Assembly (NCBI RefSeq): GCF_014931415.1
Contig: NZ_CP063121.1
Span: 1,178,001 to 1,242,000, forward strand
DNA length: 64,000 bases
Source of the DNA: Haemophilus parainfluenzae
Lineage (GTDB): Bacteria; Pseudomonadota; Gammaproteobacteria; Enterobacterales; Pasteurellaceae
Direction of reading: 5' to 3'
Under the pieces are notes generated by a model. That model was not told the origin of the DNA and did no database searches. It saw only the letters and a list, made by a program, of their open reading frames with translations. Shown here in pieces: positions 1 to 9,895 of the stretch (the first letter of the stretch is position 1; the number at the start of each line of letters is the position of its first letter). The translations under genes were made by a program, and so were the position numbers.

Positions 1-1
1 T

Positions 2-541
2 GCGGCATTATCCGTTCGTAATCAAAATTGTACAGCCGTAGCAGAAATAGGCTTAGAATGTGCGATTCCAGATTTATTAACGGATGAATTATGGCAAAAG
101 CAGCAGCACTTTTTGGAAAGTCAGCTTTATTTAGCGAAGAAATACAATCTGTCGATCAATTTACATAGTCGTAAATCCCACGAGCAATTATTCCGCTTTT
201 TGAAACAGGCTAATTTGACAAAATGTGGTGTGGTGCATGGTTTTTCAGGAAGTTACGATCAAGCAAAACGATTTGTGGATTTAGGCTATAAAATTGGCGT
301 AGGCGGCACTATTACTTATGAACGCGCGAATAAAACGCGCCAAGCGATTGCGAAGTTGCCATTAGAGGCGTTGGTGTTAGAAACGGATACACCAGATATG
401 CCGGTGTTTGGTTTTCAAGGACAACCTAATCGACCAGAACGGATTGTTCACACCTTTGAGGCGTTATGTCGTTTAAGAAGCGAAAATGCTGAAGTGATTA
501 AAGAAACGGCTTGGCAGAATAGCTTAACCTTATTCGGTTAA
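2..541 (+). CDS. yjjV: TatD-family metal-dependent hydrolase, YjjV-like (5' partial)
   Basis: The reading frame is open from base 2 and runs off the left edge, so about 80 N-terminal residues are missing; 179 residues are present. Visible family motifs are AEIGLE (the metal-binding Glu of the GEIGLD motif), LHSRKSH, VVHGFSGS and LETDTPDMP, all typical of TatD-type TIM-barrel nucleases, and the wording GVGGTITY and FQGQPNRPE is characteristic of the YjjV branch. The family hydrolyses phosphodiester bonds in DNA; YjjV's exact substrate is poorly known. An internal TTG at 113 is not the real start because conserved sequence continues upstream. Its stop overlaps the stop of the convergent nrdG by three bases. 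Confidence 0.9.
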   Translation, partial: AALSVRNQNCTAVAEIGLECAIPDLLTDELWQKQQHFLESQLYLAKKYNLSINLHSRKSHEQLFRFLKQANLTKCGVVHGFSGSYDQAKRFVDLGYKIGVGGTITYERANKTRQAIAKLPLEALVLETDTPDMPVFGFQGQPNRPERIVHTFEALCRLRSENAEVIKETAWQNSLTLFG

Positions 542-1005
542 ACCTTAAAACGATAAATCACTTGATTGGCTGAACCACGCCAAACTAAGCTTGGGTCAGC
601 CTGTTCTTGTATAAATTTTCCATCAATGAGCACGTCAATATAAGGCAACATTTGACGTTGATAATCATCAAGTTCGTCGAGTTTATATCCCGTCCACACC
701 CAAATGTCCTTATCGGGGCATTCTTTTTTTACCCGTTTTACAAAAGGAAGTAAAGCTTCAACATTACGAGGATGCATCGGATCCCCACCTGAAAGCGTGA
801 GCCCTTGACGTTTAATGCGCGTATCTTTTAAATCATTGATAATCTGTTGTTCCATCGCTTCATCAAATAATACGCCATTATCAAAAGACCAGCTCTTTTG
901 ATTGTAGCAACCACGGCAACCATGCGTACAACCGCTAACGAAAAGGGTACAACGGGTGCCTTCGCCATTTACAACATCAGTAGGGTAGTATTGGAGATAG
1001 TTCAT
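538..1005 (-). CDS. nrdG: Anaerobic ribonucleotide reductase activating protein NrdG
   Basis: 155 residues from the ATG at 1005, chosen because it follows an AAGG ribosome site and begins MNYLQYYP, the usual NrdG N-terminus; an upstream in-frame ATG at 1104 would add 33 unrelated residues. The radical-SAM cluster motif CTHGCRGC (CxxxCxxC) is at residues 26-33 and is followed by YNQKSW; GGDP follows at about 70. NrdG uses a 4Fe-4S cluster and S-adenosylmethionine to put the glycyl radical on NrdD during anaerobic dNTP synthesis. It is not next to nrdD, which lies about 9.5 kb away on the same strand. An uptake sequence (1020-1028) sits just upstream of the start. Confidence 0.95.
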   Translation of the reverse strand: MNYLQYYPTDVVNGEGTRCTLFVSGCTHGCRGCYNQKSWSFDNGVLFDEAMEQQIINDLKDTRIKRQGLTLSGGDPMHPRNVEALLPFVKRVKKECPDKDIWVWTGYKLDELDDYQRQMLPYIDVLIDGKFIQEQADPSLVWRGSANQVIYRFKV

Positions 1006-1126
1006 GGTTTTTGCCTTAAAAGTGCGGTTGATTTTCTCGTCAAATTCACCGAATTGATAAATTAACCTTTGCAATACCGAGCCAATTCTTGCATAATAGC
1101 CCACCTAATCGCATTGCGATATCAAT

Positions 1127-1240
1127 GGAAATCTTCTCGGTCTCTCGCAACGGTGTCCGGTTTACTCGGTCAGGTTCGGAAGAAAGCAGCCAAAGTCGGA
1201 ATTTCTGTGTGCCGAGAATAAGCTGGGAAGATTTCCACCC
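1127..1240 (+). ncRNA. ffs: Signal recognition particle 4.5S RNA
   Basis: The stretch matches bacterial 4.5S RNA over its conserved apical part: CTCGCAACG near 1144, GTTTACT, then GGTCAGGTTCGGAAGAAAGC with the GGAA tetraloop-like apex near 1177, AGCAGCCA, and GTGTGCCG and AGCTGG on the descending strand. The closing stem GGAAATCTT (1127-1135) pairs with AAGATTTCC (1228-1236), and the total of 114 nt equals the E. coli RNA. The closing stem is A-U rich where E. coli has a run of G-C pairs, but pairing is preserved. The RNA forms the SRP with Ffh and targets membrane proteins. It lies between nrdG and the end of cydC; a T-rich run (1250-1260) follows. A spurious ORF covers it. Confidence 0.93.
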
Positions 1241-1258
1241 AACTTATCCTTTCTTATT

Positions 1259-2989
1259 TTACACTCGCTCTACTAATTGTTTGAAGAAACCTTTTTCTAA
1301 TTGCAATAATTCTGCATAAGTGCCTTTTTCAATTAGCTTCGCTTCATCAATCACACAAAGTTCATCAAATTGCTCAATCGCCGTTAAGCGGTGAGTCACC
1401 ATAATTAAGGTTTTATTTTCAGCATGGGCAAGAATTAAACGCAGAATTTGGCGTTCAGTTTCGCGGTCTAAACCTTCAGTTGGCTCATCTAATAATAAAA
1501 TTGGCGCATCATTAAGCAAAATACGCGCTAAGCCTAAACGACGCTGTTCTCCACCAGATAGTGGACGACCGCCATCACCTAACCAAATATCTAAGCCTTG
1601 TTCTTGTTCCAACAATTTGCCTAAACCAACTTGATTTAACACCTCGATCATTTTTTCATCAGGAATATTGACCGCACTTGCGAATTGCAGATTTTGACGA
1701 AGTGTATCGCTAAATACATGAACACGTTGCGTTAAAAAGCAGAATTGGCTGCGTAATGTATTTTCTGCATAATCAGCAATTGGCTTGCCAGCAAGGAATA
1801 ATTCTCCTTGATTGGCATCATAATTACGCACTAAAAGCTGTAATAGCGTAGATTTTCCGCTACCTGTTTTACCTAAAATTGCGACTTTTTTACCTTTTTG
1901 AATGGTTAAATTCAAATTTTCTAAAGCACGATTTTGACGTTCAGGATAAGTGAAAGAAAGATCTTTCGCTTCAATTAATGTTGTGGCGTTTTGATCGAAC
2001 TCTGCTTTGCCATTAAAGGTCACTAATGGTTGCTGTTCGATAATGTCAGTTACACGTTCAGCTGAAGCAATTACTTGCCCGATATGTAAGAATGCCGAGC
2101 CTAATGGCATTAAGATTTCAAATGAAGCTAAAGCAGCAAAAGTGAAAAGCGCAATAAACGCCATACGGTATTCATCGTTACCAAACTCAGCTTGTGAGCT
2201 AAACCACAACATTGCGGCAATAATCAAACCATTTAAGAAGAGTGAAAGAGCGGTTGAAAATCCACTTAAATTGGCTTCTTTTTGCTGGTCTGCTTGCCAG
2301 TTAGCCTCAGTTTTAGCCATGGTATCTTTCAATTTATCTTCGGCATTAAAGAGCAATAATTCCGCTTGAGCTTGAATAAACTCTAAGAATTGCGTGCGAT
2401 AAAGTGCACGTGAATGCACGAGTTTGTCACCAAATCTTTTACCAAGTTGGTAGAAAATGGTTGGAATAACCAATACCAATAAAAGTAGGCTCACACCTAG
2501 ACCTAAGGCTAAAGGTACATTGACGAAACTTAGACCAATGCACATAGCTAGAATCACAAAAATAGCCGTAATAAAAGGCGCAATTAAGCGAAGATAGAGA
2601 CTATCCAGGGTATCTACATCAGACACTAAGCGGTTTAATAAATCGCTGTTACGATAACGATTTAACACCGCAGGGCTTAAGGGGATAATCTTCTCAAAAA
2701 CTTGTACCCGTAATTTAGCCAAGATGCGGAAAGTCGCATCGTGAGTGACCAACTTTTCGAAATAGCGGAAAAGGGTGCGACTGATGGCAAGTCCACGTAC
2801 AGAAGCAGATGGATAGAAGAAATTAAATAACGTGCCAAGACCTGCAATTGCTGTTGCCGCTAAAAACCAACCTGAAGTAGTTAGCAAGCCAATACTGGAT
2901 GCGAGGCCAGTGATCATTAAAACCAAGCCTAAAAATAAAGGCAACTTGGCGAATTTAAATAAACGTAAAAAGGGAAGTAAGGCACGCAT
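1259..2989 (-). CDS. cydC: Thiol reductant ABC exporter subunit CydC
   Basis: 576 residues, close to the usual 573. An N-terminal six-helix ABC exporter membrane domain (about 1-320) is followed by an ATPase domain with Walker A GKTGSGKST (about 371-379), signature LSGGEQRR, Walker B ILLLDEP and the H-loop VTHRL. CydDC is a heterodimeric inner-membrane exporter of glutathione and cysteine to the periplasm, needed to assemble cytochrome bd and c-type cytochromes. Its ATG shares a base with the cydD stop (TAATG at 2987-2991), so the two are translationally coupled. Confidence 0.96.
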   Translation of the reverse strand: MRALLPFLRLFKFAKLPLFLGLVLMITGLASSIGLLTTSGWFLAATAIAGLGTLFNFFYPSASVRGLAISRTLFRYFEKLVTHDATFRILAKLRVQVFEKIIPLSPAVLNRYRNSDLLNRLVSDVDTLDSLYLRLIAPFITAIFVILAMCIGLSFVNVPLALGLGVSLLLLVLVIPTIFYQLGKRFGDKLVHSRALYRTQFLEFIQAQAELLLFNAEDKLKDTMAKTEANWQADQQKEANLSGFSTALSLFLNGLIIAAMLWFSSQAEFGNDEYRMAFIALFTFAALASFEILMPLGSAFLHIGQVIASAERVTDIIEQQPLVTFNGKAEFDQNATTLIEAKDLSFTYPERQNRALENLNLTIQKGKKVAILGKTGSGKSTLLQLLVRNYDANQGELFLAGKPIADYAENTLRSQFCFLTQRVHVFSDTLRQNLQFASAVNIPDEKMIEVLNQVGLGKLLEQEQGLDIWLGDGGRPLSGGEQRRLGLARILLNDAPILLLDEPTEGLDRETERQILRLILAHAENKTLIMVTHRLTAIEQFDELCVIDEAKLIEKGTYAELLQLEKGFFKQLVERV

Positions 2990-4749
2990 TATTGAATATC
3001 CTCTTTTCGTTGAGCCAATAATTCGGCAAAGAAGCCTTGATCTTTTAATTGGTTGAAATGGCCTTGTTGAACAATTTCACCTTCTTGCATCACTAAAATG
3101 TTGTCGCATTGTTTTAGATCTTCAATACGGTGTGTGATCATTAAGGTGGTTTGGTTATGGCTCATTTCTGCAAGGGCAGCAAGTACCAGATTTTCAGACT
3201 GAGCATCAAGGCTAGCCGTTGGCTCATCGAGTAATAATAAATTGCCTTTGCGTAGTAAAGCGCGTGCGATAGCTAAGCGTTGAGCTTGACCTACGGATAC
3301 TCCAATCCCACCATCTTTAATTTCGCTCTCCAAGCCTAATTTCTCGGTAAACTCTTTCGCTTGCGCAGAAATCAAGGCTTGCTCAATTTGCTCTTCAGTT
3401 GCTTGAATATCGCCTAAAAGCAGGTTTTCTTTGATGCTACCTTGTAGCAGTAATGGGTTTTGACCTACCCACGCAATTTGTTTACGCCAGTCGCTTAAAC
3501 GGCTTTGATTAAGTTCCACACCGTTAATTTTTAATCTGCCTTCATAAGGTAAGAAACCGAGTAATACATTGATTAAAGAGGTTTTTCCTGCACCACTTTG
3601 GCCCACAAGGGCAATATGGCTTTCTTTCGGAATATGGAATGAAAGAGGCTTCGTTAATGGTTGACCTTGTGGAGAAAGCGCCACTAAATTTTCAGCCTGA
3701 ATTTCGACCGCACTTTGTGCTGGAATTTGTTCATTGCCTTGATGTGCAATTAAATAATCTGTTTCTAAGAAATCGACAATAGCATCAGCAGCACCAATAC
3801 CTGCTGCACGATCGTGGTAGTAAGTCCCAAGATCACGCAATGGTTGATAAAACTCTGGTGCCAGAATTAAGCAGAAAAAGCCGGTAAATAAGGTCAGCGT
3901 GGTGCCATAAGTACCAAATTCGACTTGACCTAAATAGCTAAAACCAAAATACACCGCCATTAAAGCAATGGAAATGGAGGTGAAAAACTCTAACACGGCA
4001 GAAGAGAGAAACGCCATTTTAAGTACAGTCATGGTCGTTTCACGGAAGTCTTCTGTTGTATTTTCAATATGTTGAGTTTGTTCTGAAGTGCGGTTGAAAA
4101 GACGCAAGGTTTCTAAACCACGTAAGCGATCCAAAAATTGAGCACTTAAGCGAGAAAGGGTAGCCATATTTTTTTGGCTGCTATCTGCTGCCGCAATCCC
4201 TACCAGAATCATAAAAATAGGCACAAGCGGTGCAGTGACCATCAAAATCAATCCAGCCGCCCAGTTGAGTGGGAATACAGCAATTAAAATCACCATTGGT
4301 ACAATGGCAGACAAACTTTGTTGTGGTAAGAAACGCGCATAGAAGTTATGCAGATTTTCCACTTGTTCAAGCATAATGCTTGCCCAACTACCGGCTGGTT
4401 TATTATTGATAGTTGCAGGACCAACTTGATGGATTTTGTCTAAGATCTTTTGGCGCATATGGTTGCGTAGTAATCGACCTGCTTTAAAGCCAATTTTTTC
4501 GCGTAGCCATAAAATGACCGCACGCAAAGCAAAAGTAATGATTAATGCAATAAAATAGGGAACCAGTTCAGCGCGATCGACATGTTGCATAATGAGCTTG
4601 TCGAGCAATGTCGCAAGAAAATAGGTTTGAGCCACCAGAATTAAGGATGACAGTGTGGCAAGGGCAATATTGGTGCGCATTAATTTTTTAACAGGTTGTT
4701 GCTGCGCACGAAGCCATTTTTGTAAATATTTTTGGCGAAGTTTATCCAT
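2989..4749 (-). CDS. cydD: Thiol reductant ABC exporter subunit CydD
   Basis: 586 residues (family about 588). ABC exporter fold: membrane domain to about residue 340, then Walker A GQSGAGKTS, a degenerate signature region SVGQAQRLA in place of LSGGQ, Walker B LLLLDEPTASLD and H-loop ITHRI. The order trxB-cydD-cydC is the same as in E. coli, but here a hairpin (4808-4845) separates trxB from cydD, so cydDC probably has its own promoter in the 4750-4866 gap. Confidence 0.96.
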   Translation of the reverse strand: MDKLRQKYLQKWLRAQQQPVKKLMRTNIALATLSSLILVAQTYFLATLLDKLIMQHVDRAELVPYFIALIITFALRAVILWLREKIGFKAGRLLRNHMRQKILDKIHQVGPATINNKPAGSWASIMLEQVENLHNFYARFLPQQSLSAIVPMVILIAVFPLNWAAGLILMVTAPLVPIFMILVGIAAADSSQKNMATLSRLSAQFLDRLRGLETLRLFNRTSEQTQHIENTTEDFRETTMTVLKMAFLSSAVLEFFTSISIALMAVYFGFSYLGQVEFGTYGTTLTLFTGFFCLILAPEFYQPLRDLGTYYHDRAAGIGAADAIVDFLETDYLIAHQGNEQIPAQSAVEIQAENLVALSPQGQPLTKPLSFHIPKESHIALVGQSGAGKTSLINVLLGFLPYEGRLKINGVELNQSRLSDWRKQIAWVGQNPLLLQGSIKENLLLGDIQATEEQIEQALISAQAKEFTEKLGLESEIKDGGIGVSVGQAQRLAIARALLRKGNLLLLDEPTASLDAQSENLVLAALAEMSHNQTTLMITHRIEDLKQCDNILVMQEGEIVQQGHFNQLKDQGFFAELLAQRKEDIQ

Positions 4750-4807
4750 TGTTTTTATTTATCCTAGGATAGGATCAGTTGGATGGAGGATTAAAAAATC
4801 TACCTTT

Positions 4808-4845
4808 GAAAAATAATAGGTGCGTGAAACCTTGTTTTACGCACC
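4808..4845 (-). terminator. Terminator after trxB
   Basis: A 12-bp hairpin with a 3-nt loop (4819-4845; GGTGCG and CGCACC arms) is followed on the minus strand by TATTATTTTT. It lies 21 bases past the trxB stop and should isolate trxB from cydDC. Confidence 0.85.
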
Positions 4846-4866
4846 TTACATGAGAATTTAGCGCAC

Positions 4867-5868
<1,002 letters not shown>

Positions 5869-5909
5869 TCATTATAAAGCCTTCATGCATAAAAAAATAG
5901 TTGATCGTA

Positions 5910-6767
5910 TTAGTAAAGCAATGAATACAGCAATCGGCGATATTTATTGGTGATAGGATCCGCATTGCCAATGGCTGATAAAATAGATAAAAACTGTTGT
6001 TTTACTTCACCATTTTCCGCAGAAAGATCTTGTTTAAGAATGCTAAATAATAAATCCAATGCTTCTTCGTTTCGATTAGCCTGATGTAGCTGTACTGCTA
6101 ATTTCAACGCAATTTCAGGCGTTGGATTTTTTGCATAATCTGCTTGTAATTGCTGAATTTCTGGCGTATCAGCGGCTTTAATTAAAAGTTCGATCTGCGC
6201 TTGTAATCCATGCCAACGGCTATCGCGATCCTGAATAGGGATTTGCGCTAAAATATCTGCCGCAGGCTCTGTTTTTTTCATGGCGATATAGGTTTCCGCA
6301 TAAAGTAATGCCACATCGCTGTTTTTCTTATCAGAAAGCTCCCAGGCATCTTTCAGTAATGGAAGGGCCGAGTTGTAATCTTCTACTTGTAAAAAATCCA
6401 AGGCTTTTTGGAATTTTAAATCTTCTTCTTTTGGCAAAATCGCACTCAAACGTTGCAATAAGCTGGCTTCATCTAATGCACCAGGGAATGCATCTATTGC
6501 TTGAGCCTCTTTGAAAAGATAGGTTGTTGGTAACGCTTGAATACGAAATTGAGCAGCAATCATTTGCTCTGTTTCACAATTGACTAAGCCGAGGATAAAT
6601 TGTCCTTGATGTTGTTCTGCAACACGTTGTAGGACTGTTGCAAAATCAGCTGATTCTTTATGGCTTGGCGCATAAAAGTTAATGACAAGTGGTGTTTCAA
6701 CAGAACGTTGCAACGTTTCAGTAAGGTTTTGTTCGTTGAGCTCAACGAAGAAAGGTAAATCTGCCAT
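5910..6767 (-). CDS. ybbN: Thioredoxin-like co-chaperone with TPR repeats (CnoX/YbbN type)
   Basis: 285 residues: an N-terminal thioredoxin fold (about 1-110, cis-Pro region ALPTT) joined to TPR-like helical repeats (about 120-285), the layout of YbbN/CnoX, which holds unfolding proteins and passes them to GroEL and DnaK. The active-site loop after INFYAP reads SHKES and has no cysteine at all, so it cannot do thiol-disulfide exchange there; only one Cys (in VNCETEQ) is visible in the thioredoxin domain. It stands alone, 90 bases upstream of trxB. Confidence 0.88.
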   Translation of the reverse strand: MADLPFFVELNEQNLTETLQRSVETPLVINFYAPSHKESADFATVLQRVAEQHQGQFILGLVNCETEQMIAAQFRIQALPTTYLFKEAQAIDAFPGALDEASLLQRLSAILPKEEDLKFQKALDFLQVEDYNSALPLLKDAWELSDKKNSDVALLYAETYIAMKKTEPAADILAQIPIQDRDSRWHGLQAQIELLIKAADTPEIQQLQADYAKNPTPEIALKLAVQLHQANRNEEALDLLFSILKQDLSAENGEVKQQFLSILSAIGNADPITNKYRRLLYSLLY

Positions 6768-6837
6768 TTTTATTCCTTGATAAATGGAAAATGATGCCTG
6801 ATTTTAACAAAGTGCGGTCAGTTTTAGAAATGTTTTA

Positions 6838-6871
6838 CAGGAAAAGAAAAGGGCAGTGTTAATCCGCCCTT
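6838..6871 (-). terminator. Terminator after purine permease gene
   Basis: AAGGGC (6849-6854) pairs with GCCCTT (6866-6871); read on the minus strand the second arm is followed by TTTTCTTTT. The stem is short (6 bp) with a large loop. Confidence 0.6.
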
Positions 6872-6886
6872 ATTCGCAATCTATTT

Positions 6887-8197
6887 TTATTCTTTTGTTT
6901 CTTCCGCTTTATCTTCTGGAAGCATAAGGTTAAGAATTAAGGCAAGTAATGAGCCTACGGTAATGCCTGAACCGAGCACTTCTTTGAAAAAGTGCGGTAA
7001 TTTATCAAGCAATTCAGGACGAGTTGTCACCGCTAAGCCACAGCCAATAGAAATGGCGATGATTAAACCATTGCGTTTACTACGTGCGACTTTATCCAAC
7101 ATTTGAATACCCGCAGCGATAATCATCGCGAACATCATTAAGCCTGCACCGCCTAATACTGGTAATGGAATTGATACAATTAATGCACCGAATACAGGGA
7201 ATAAACCGGCTAAAGCGAGAAGCACACCGGTTAGTGCAACCACGTGACGACTTGCTACGCCAGTTAAGGAAATCACGCCGATATTTTGTGAGAATGACGA
7301 GAATGGCGTGGTGGACATAATGGCGGCTAAGGCTGATCCTAAACCATCAGCTAAAACTCCGCCGCGTAAATGTCTGCCAGTGATTTCGGTTTTGGTGGCA
7401 TTACCTAGGGCTAAGAAGTTACCGCTTGATTCAACGATCGTCACTAAATAGGCAATAGACATACCGATAATGCCTGAAATAGGGAAGGCTAAACCAAAGT
7501 GTAGAGGTTGTGGAATCGCGAAAGTTTGTGCTTGTTTTACGCCTTCAAAGCTTACCCAGCCCATGGCTAAACAAACGATATAACCAGTCATCATCCCAAT
7601 AACGATGGCGGCTGCAGAGAAAATCCCTTTACCCCATTGCACGAGAGCGACCACGATCACTAAGACAAAGCTCGCCATCATTAAATTTTCTGGCGTCGCA
7701 TAATTCGCATCACCACGTTGACCACCTGCAAACCAGTCAACCGCAACTGGAATAAGGCTTAAGCCGATCATCATGACAACAGTCCCTGTCACAAGTGGTG
7801 GGAACAATTTACGAATATATGGCATGAAGAAACTGCCGATAATCATCACTAAGGAACCAATGAGAGAAGAACCTAAAATACCAGCGATGCCATATTCACT
7901 GAAACCGATGGCAAGTGCAGCAGCAACGAAAGTAAAACTGGTCCCCATCACACTTGGTAAACGAATACCAATAGGCCCCAAGCCTTTACATTGGATAACG
8001 GTTACTACACCAGAAATTAAAAGTGCTGCATTAACTAATGTAATGGTATCTTCAGTCGGTAATTTTAAGACGTTACCAATGACCAATGGTACAGCAATAA
8101 TTCCCCCTAGTGCGGCGAGTAAATGCTGTGCGGCAAGGAGTAAACTCAATCCGAAAGGTGGTTTGTCTTCCACTGTATAAAGCAGGTTGTTATTCAT
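6887..8197 (-). CDS. NCS2-family purine (xanthine/uric acid type) permease
   Basis: 436 residues, strongly hydrophobic with about 12-14 membrane spans. The nucleobase-transporter signature appears as QNIGVISLTGV (about residue 310), preceded by TTPFSSFS, as in XanQ/UacT-type purine permeases rather than UraA. It imports a purine base with a cation. A near-perfect PurR operator lies 53 bases upstream of the ATG, which supports a purine substrate. Exact substrate (xanthine, urate, other) cannot be told from sequence. Confidence 0.88.
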   Translation of the reverse strand: MNNNLLYTVEDKPPFGLSLLLAAQHLLAALGGIIAVPLVIGNVLKLPTEDTITLVNAALLISGVVTVIQCKGLGPIGIRLPSVMGTSFTFVAAALAIGFSEYGIAGILGSSLIGSLVMIIGSFFMPYIRKLFPPLVTGTVVMMIGLSLIPVAVDWFAGGQRGDANYATPENLMMASFVLVIVVALVQWGKGIFSAAAIVIGMMTGYIVCLAMGWVSFEGVKQAQTFAIPQPLHFGLAFPISGIIGMSIAYLVTIVESSGNFLALGNATKTEITGRHLRGGVLADGLGSALAAIMSTTPFSSFSQNIGVISLTGVASRHVVALTGVLLALAGLFPVFGALIVSIPLPVLGGAGLMMFAMIIAAGIQMLDKVARSKRNGLIIAISIGCGLAVTTRPELLDKLPHFFKEVLGSGITVGSLLALILNLMLPEDKAEETKE

Positions 8198-8249
8198 TTG
8201 GTTTCCCTAAGTAAAAAAATTGTGCGAATTATACGTTAATTTTTATTTT

Positions 8250-8265
8250 AGGCAAACGTTTGCGT
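8250..8265 (-). promoter_or_regulatory. PurR operator
   Basis: On the minus strand the site reads ACGCAAACGTTTGCCT, a 16-bp palindrome matching the PurR consensus ACGCAAACGTTTTCNT at all but two positions. It is in the 5' region of the purine permease, so hypoxanthine- or guanine-bound PurR would repress uptake. Confidence 0.82.
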
Positions 8266-8278
8266 AGATAAAATAAAA

Positions 8279-8316
8279 AAGTGCGGTTAAAAATCATCTT
8301 GTTTTTAACCGCACTT
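8279..8316 (-). terminator. Terminator made of an inverted uptake-sequence pair
   Basis: AAGTGCGGTTAAAAA (8279-8293) and its exact complement (8302-8316) form a 15-bp stem with an 8-nt loop, followed on the minus strand by a T-rich run. It ends the DASS transporter transcript and sits upstream of the permease promoter. Confidence 0.85.
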
Positions 8317-8331
8317 ATTAGGTTTTAAAGG

Positions 8332-9729
8332 TTACATCCAGAAGATATAAGCGATTGTCCCGATAATTAGCATACAGGTTAAATCAATAAATTTACCCAC
8401 GCGGATCATTTCGGATTGTTTAACAAAACCTGTTGAGTACACAATCGCATTCGGTGGGGTACCAACCGGCATCATAAAAGCACAAGATGCCCCTAAGCCG
8501 ATAATCATCGCAAAACCAAGCGGTGGCATATTCAGTGCTTGTGCAATCGAAATAAAGATTGGAACCAGTAAAGCTGCACTGGCTGTATTTGACGTAAACT
8601 CAGTTAAGCAGACAATAAAGGCTGCAACAATTAATGCCATCACATAGTAGTGACCGCCTTCAATAATGAAGACAATACCATCTGCCATGATTTTACTTGC
8701 GCCAGACTGAGTTAATACCGAGCTTAAGGTTAAACCGCCACCGAAGAGGAACAGCACCCCCCATTCTGTATTTTCTTGCACTTGTTTCCAACTTGCGATA
8801 CCCGTTACACAAATGACAATTGCTGCGGAGAGTGCAACCATACTGTCAAAGCTGCCAATAGATTTTGGCAAACCTAATGATTGAGAAATAATTGGGTTAA
8901 GGTACCCACCAAAAATCCACAGAATTGCTACAGTGATAAAAATGACCAACGTTAAAACACGTTGTTTAGTCATGTGAATTTTTTCAAATTCAGCAGCAAA
9001 ATGAAGGCCTAATTTTGGTTTAAATACAATATATAACCAACCAATAATAAGCGGGAATAAAATTAACATCACTGGTGTGCCATACATTAACCAGTCAGCA
9101 AAGTCTAAATGGAGCTGTGAAGCAGCAATGGCATTAGGCGGGCTTCCCACAAGTGTTCCCATTCCACCGATGGTCGCACTATAAGCGATCCCTAAAAGCA
9201 CAAATACATAAGTATTATGTTCTTCTTTTTGATCTAATTGACTCAGAATGGTCATTGAAAGCGGAATCATCATCGCTGCAGTCGCTGTATTACTCATCCA
9301 CATAGATAAAAATGCGGTTGCTAAGAAAAGGTAAAGCACAGCAACAAAGAGACGACCTTTTGCTAATTGCATGATTTTATTAGAAATCATTTTGTCGATC
9401 TTTTGCACATTTAATGCGGTAGCAATCGCAAAACCACCAAAGAATAAGAAAATGGTAGGATCAGCAAAGGCAACAAGCGCCTCTCGACTATTTACCAATC
9501 CGAGTAACACAGACAAAATAGGAACAAATAGCGCCGTGATAGTCACGTTTACCGCTTCTGTTAACCACAAAATAGCCACGAATGCCAATAATGCCAAGCC
9601 TTTATTGGCAGCAGGCTCAAAAGGAAGGACGTTTAATAAAACAAAAAAGAGAATCACATCAGCAAGGAATACTACTGCATTTTTATTCAAAGCTTTAGAT
9701 TGCGAGTCCGTAATAGGGGTTTGTTGCAT
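8332..9729 (-). CDS. DASS (SLC13) family anion:sodium symporter
   Basis: 465 residues with about 11 membrane spans. The two family Ser-Asn-Thr motifs are visible as MSNTATAAMMIP (about residue 144) and TSNTASAALLVP (about 378), which in VcINDY line the substrate and sodium sites. The family takes up C4- or C6-dicarboxylates, sometimes sulfate, with sodium. Substrate not determinable; a dicarboxylate fits the C4-dicarboxylate metabolism of this group. Single-gene unit with an A/T-rich leader at 9730-9770. Confidence 0.88.
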   Translation of the reverse strand: MQQTPITDSQSKALNKNAVVFLADVILFFVLLNVLPFEPAANKGLALLAFVAILWLTEAVNVTITALFVPILSVLLGLVNSREALVAFADPTIFLFFGGFAIATALNVQKIDKMISNKIMQLAKGRLFVAVLYLFLATAFLSMWMSNTATAAMMIPLSMTILSQLDQKEEHNTYVFVLLGIAYSATIGGMGTLVGSPPNAIAASQLHLDFADWLMYGTPVMLILFPLIIGWLYIVFKPKLGLHFAAEFEKIHMTKQRVLTLVIFITVAILWIFGGYLNPIISQSLGLPKSIGSFDSMVALSAAIVICVTGIASWKQVQENTEWGVLFLFGGGLTLSSVLTQSGASKIMADGIVFIIEGGHYYVMALIVAAFIVCLTEFTSNTASAALLVPIFISIAQALNMPPLGFAMIIGLGASCAFMMPVGTPPNAIVYSTGFVKQSEMIRVGKFIDLTCMLIIGTIAYIFWM

Positions 9730-9840
9730 ATATTTTTTTCCTATATATTTTTTCTATATATTTTAAGAAGTTGGCGATTCTAGCATAAGTGCGTTTAATC
9801 AGAAAATAGGGAGGTACTAAAAATTGATTAGTATTAAAGC

Positions 9841-9878
9841 AAAGAGCGGTCAAAATCAGATATTTTTGACCGCTCTTT
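9841..9878 (-). terminator. Terminator with AAGAGCGGT arms
   Basis: AAAGAGCGGTCAAAA (9841-9855) pairs with TTTTGACCGCTCTTT (9864-9878). It follows the UDG-family gene on the minus strand. The arms differ from the uptake sequence by one base (A for T at position 4). Confidence 0.75.
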
Positions 9879-9895
9879 ATTCGTGGAATATTTGT

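Noticed and set aside
1089-1120. Promoter for ffs (TTGCAT with a -10 near 1112-1120)
   Set aside because: No hexamer pair with acceptable spacing could be settled on, so it is not listed as a feature.
1089-1319. 76-codon plus-strand frame
   Set aside because: It covers the 4.5S RNA and the end of cydC; no ribosome site or protein-like pattern.
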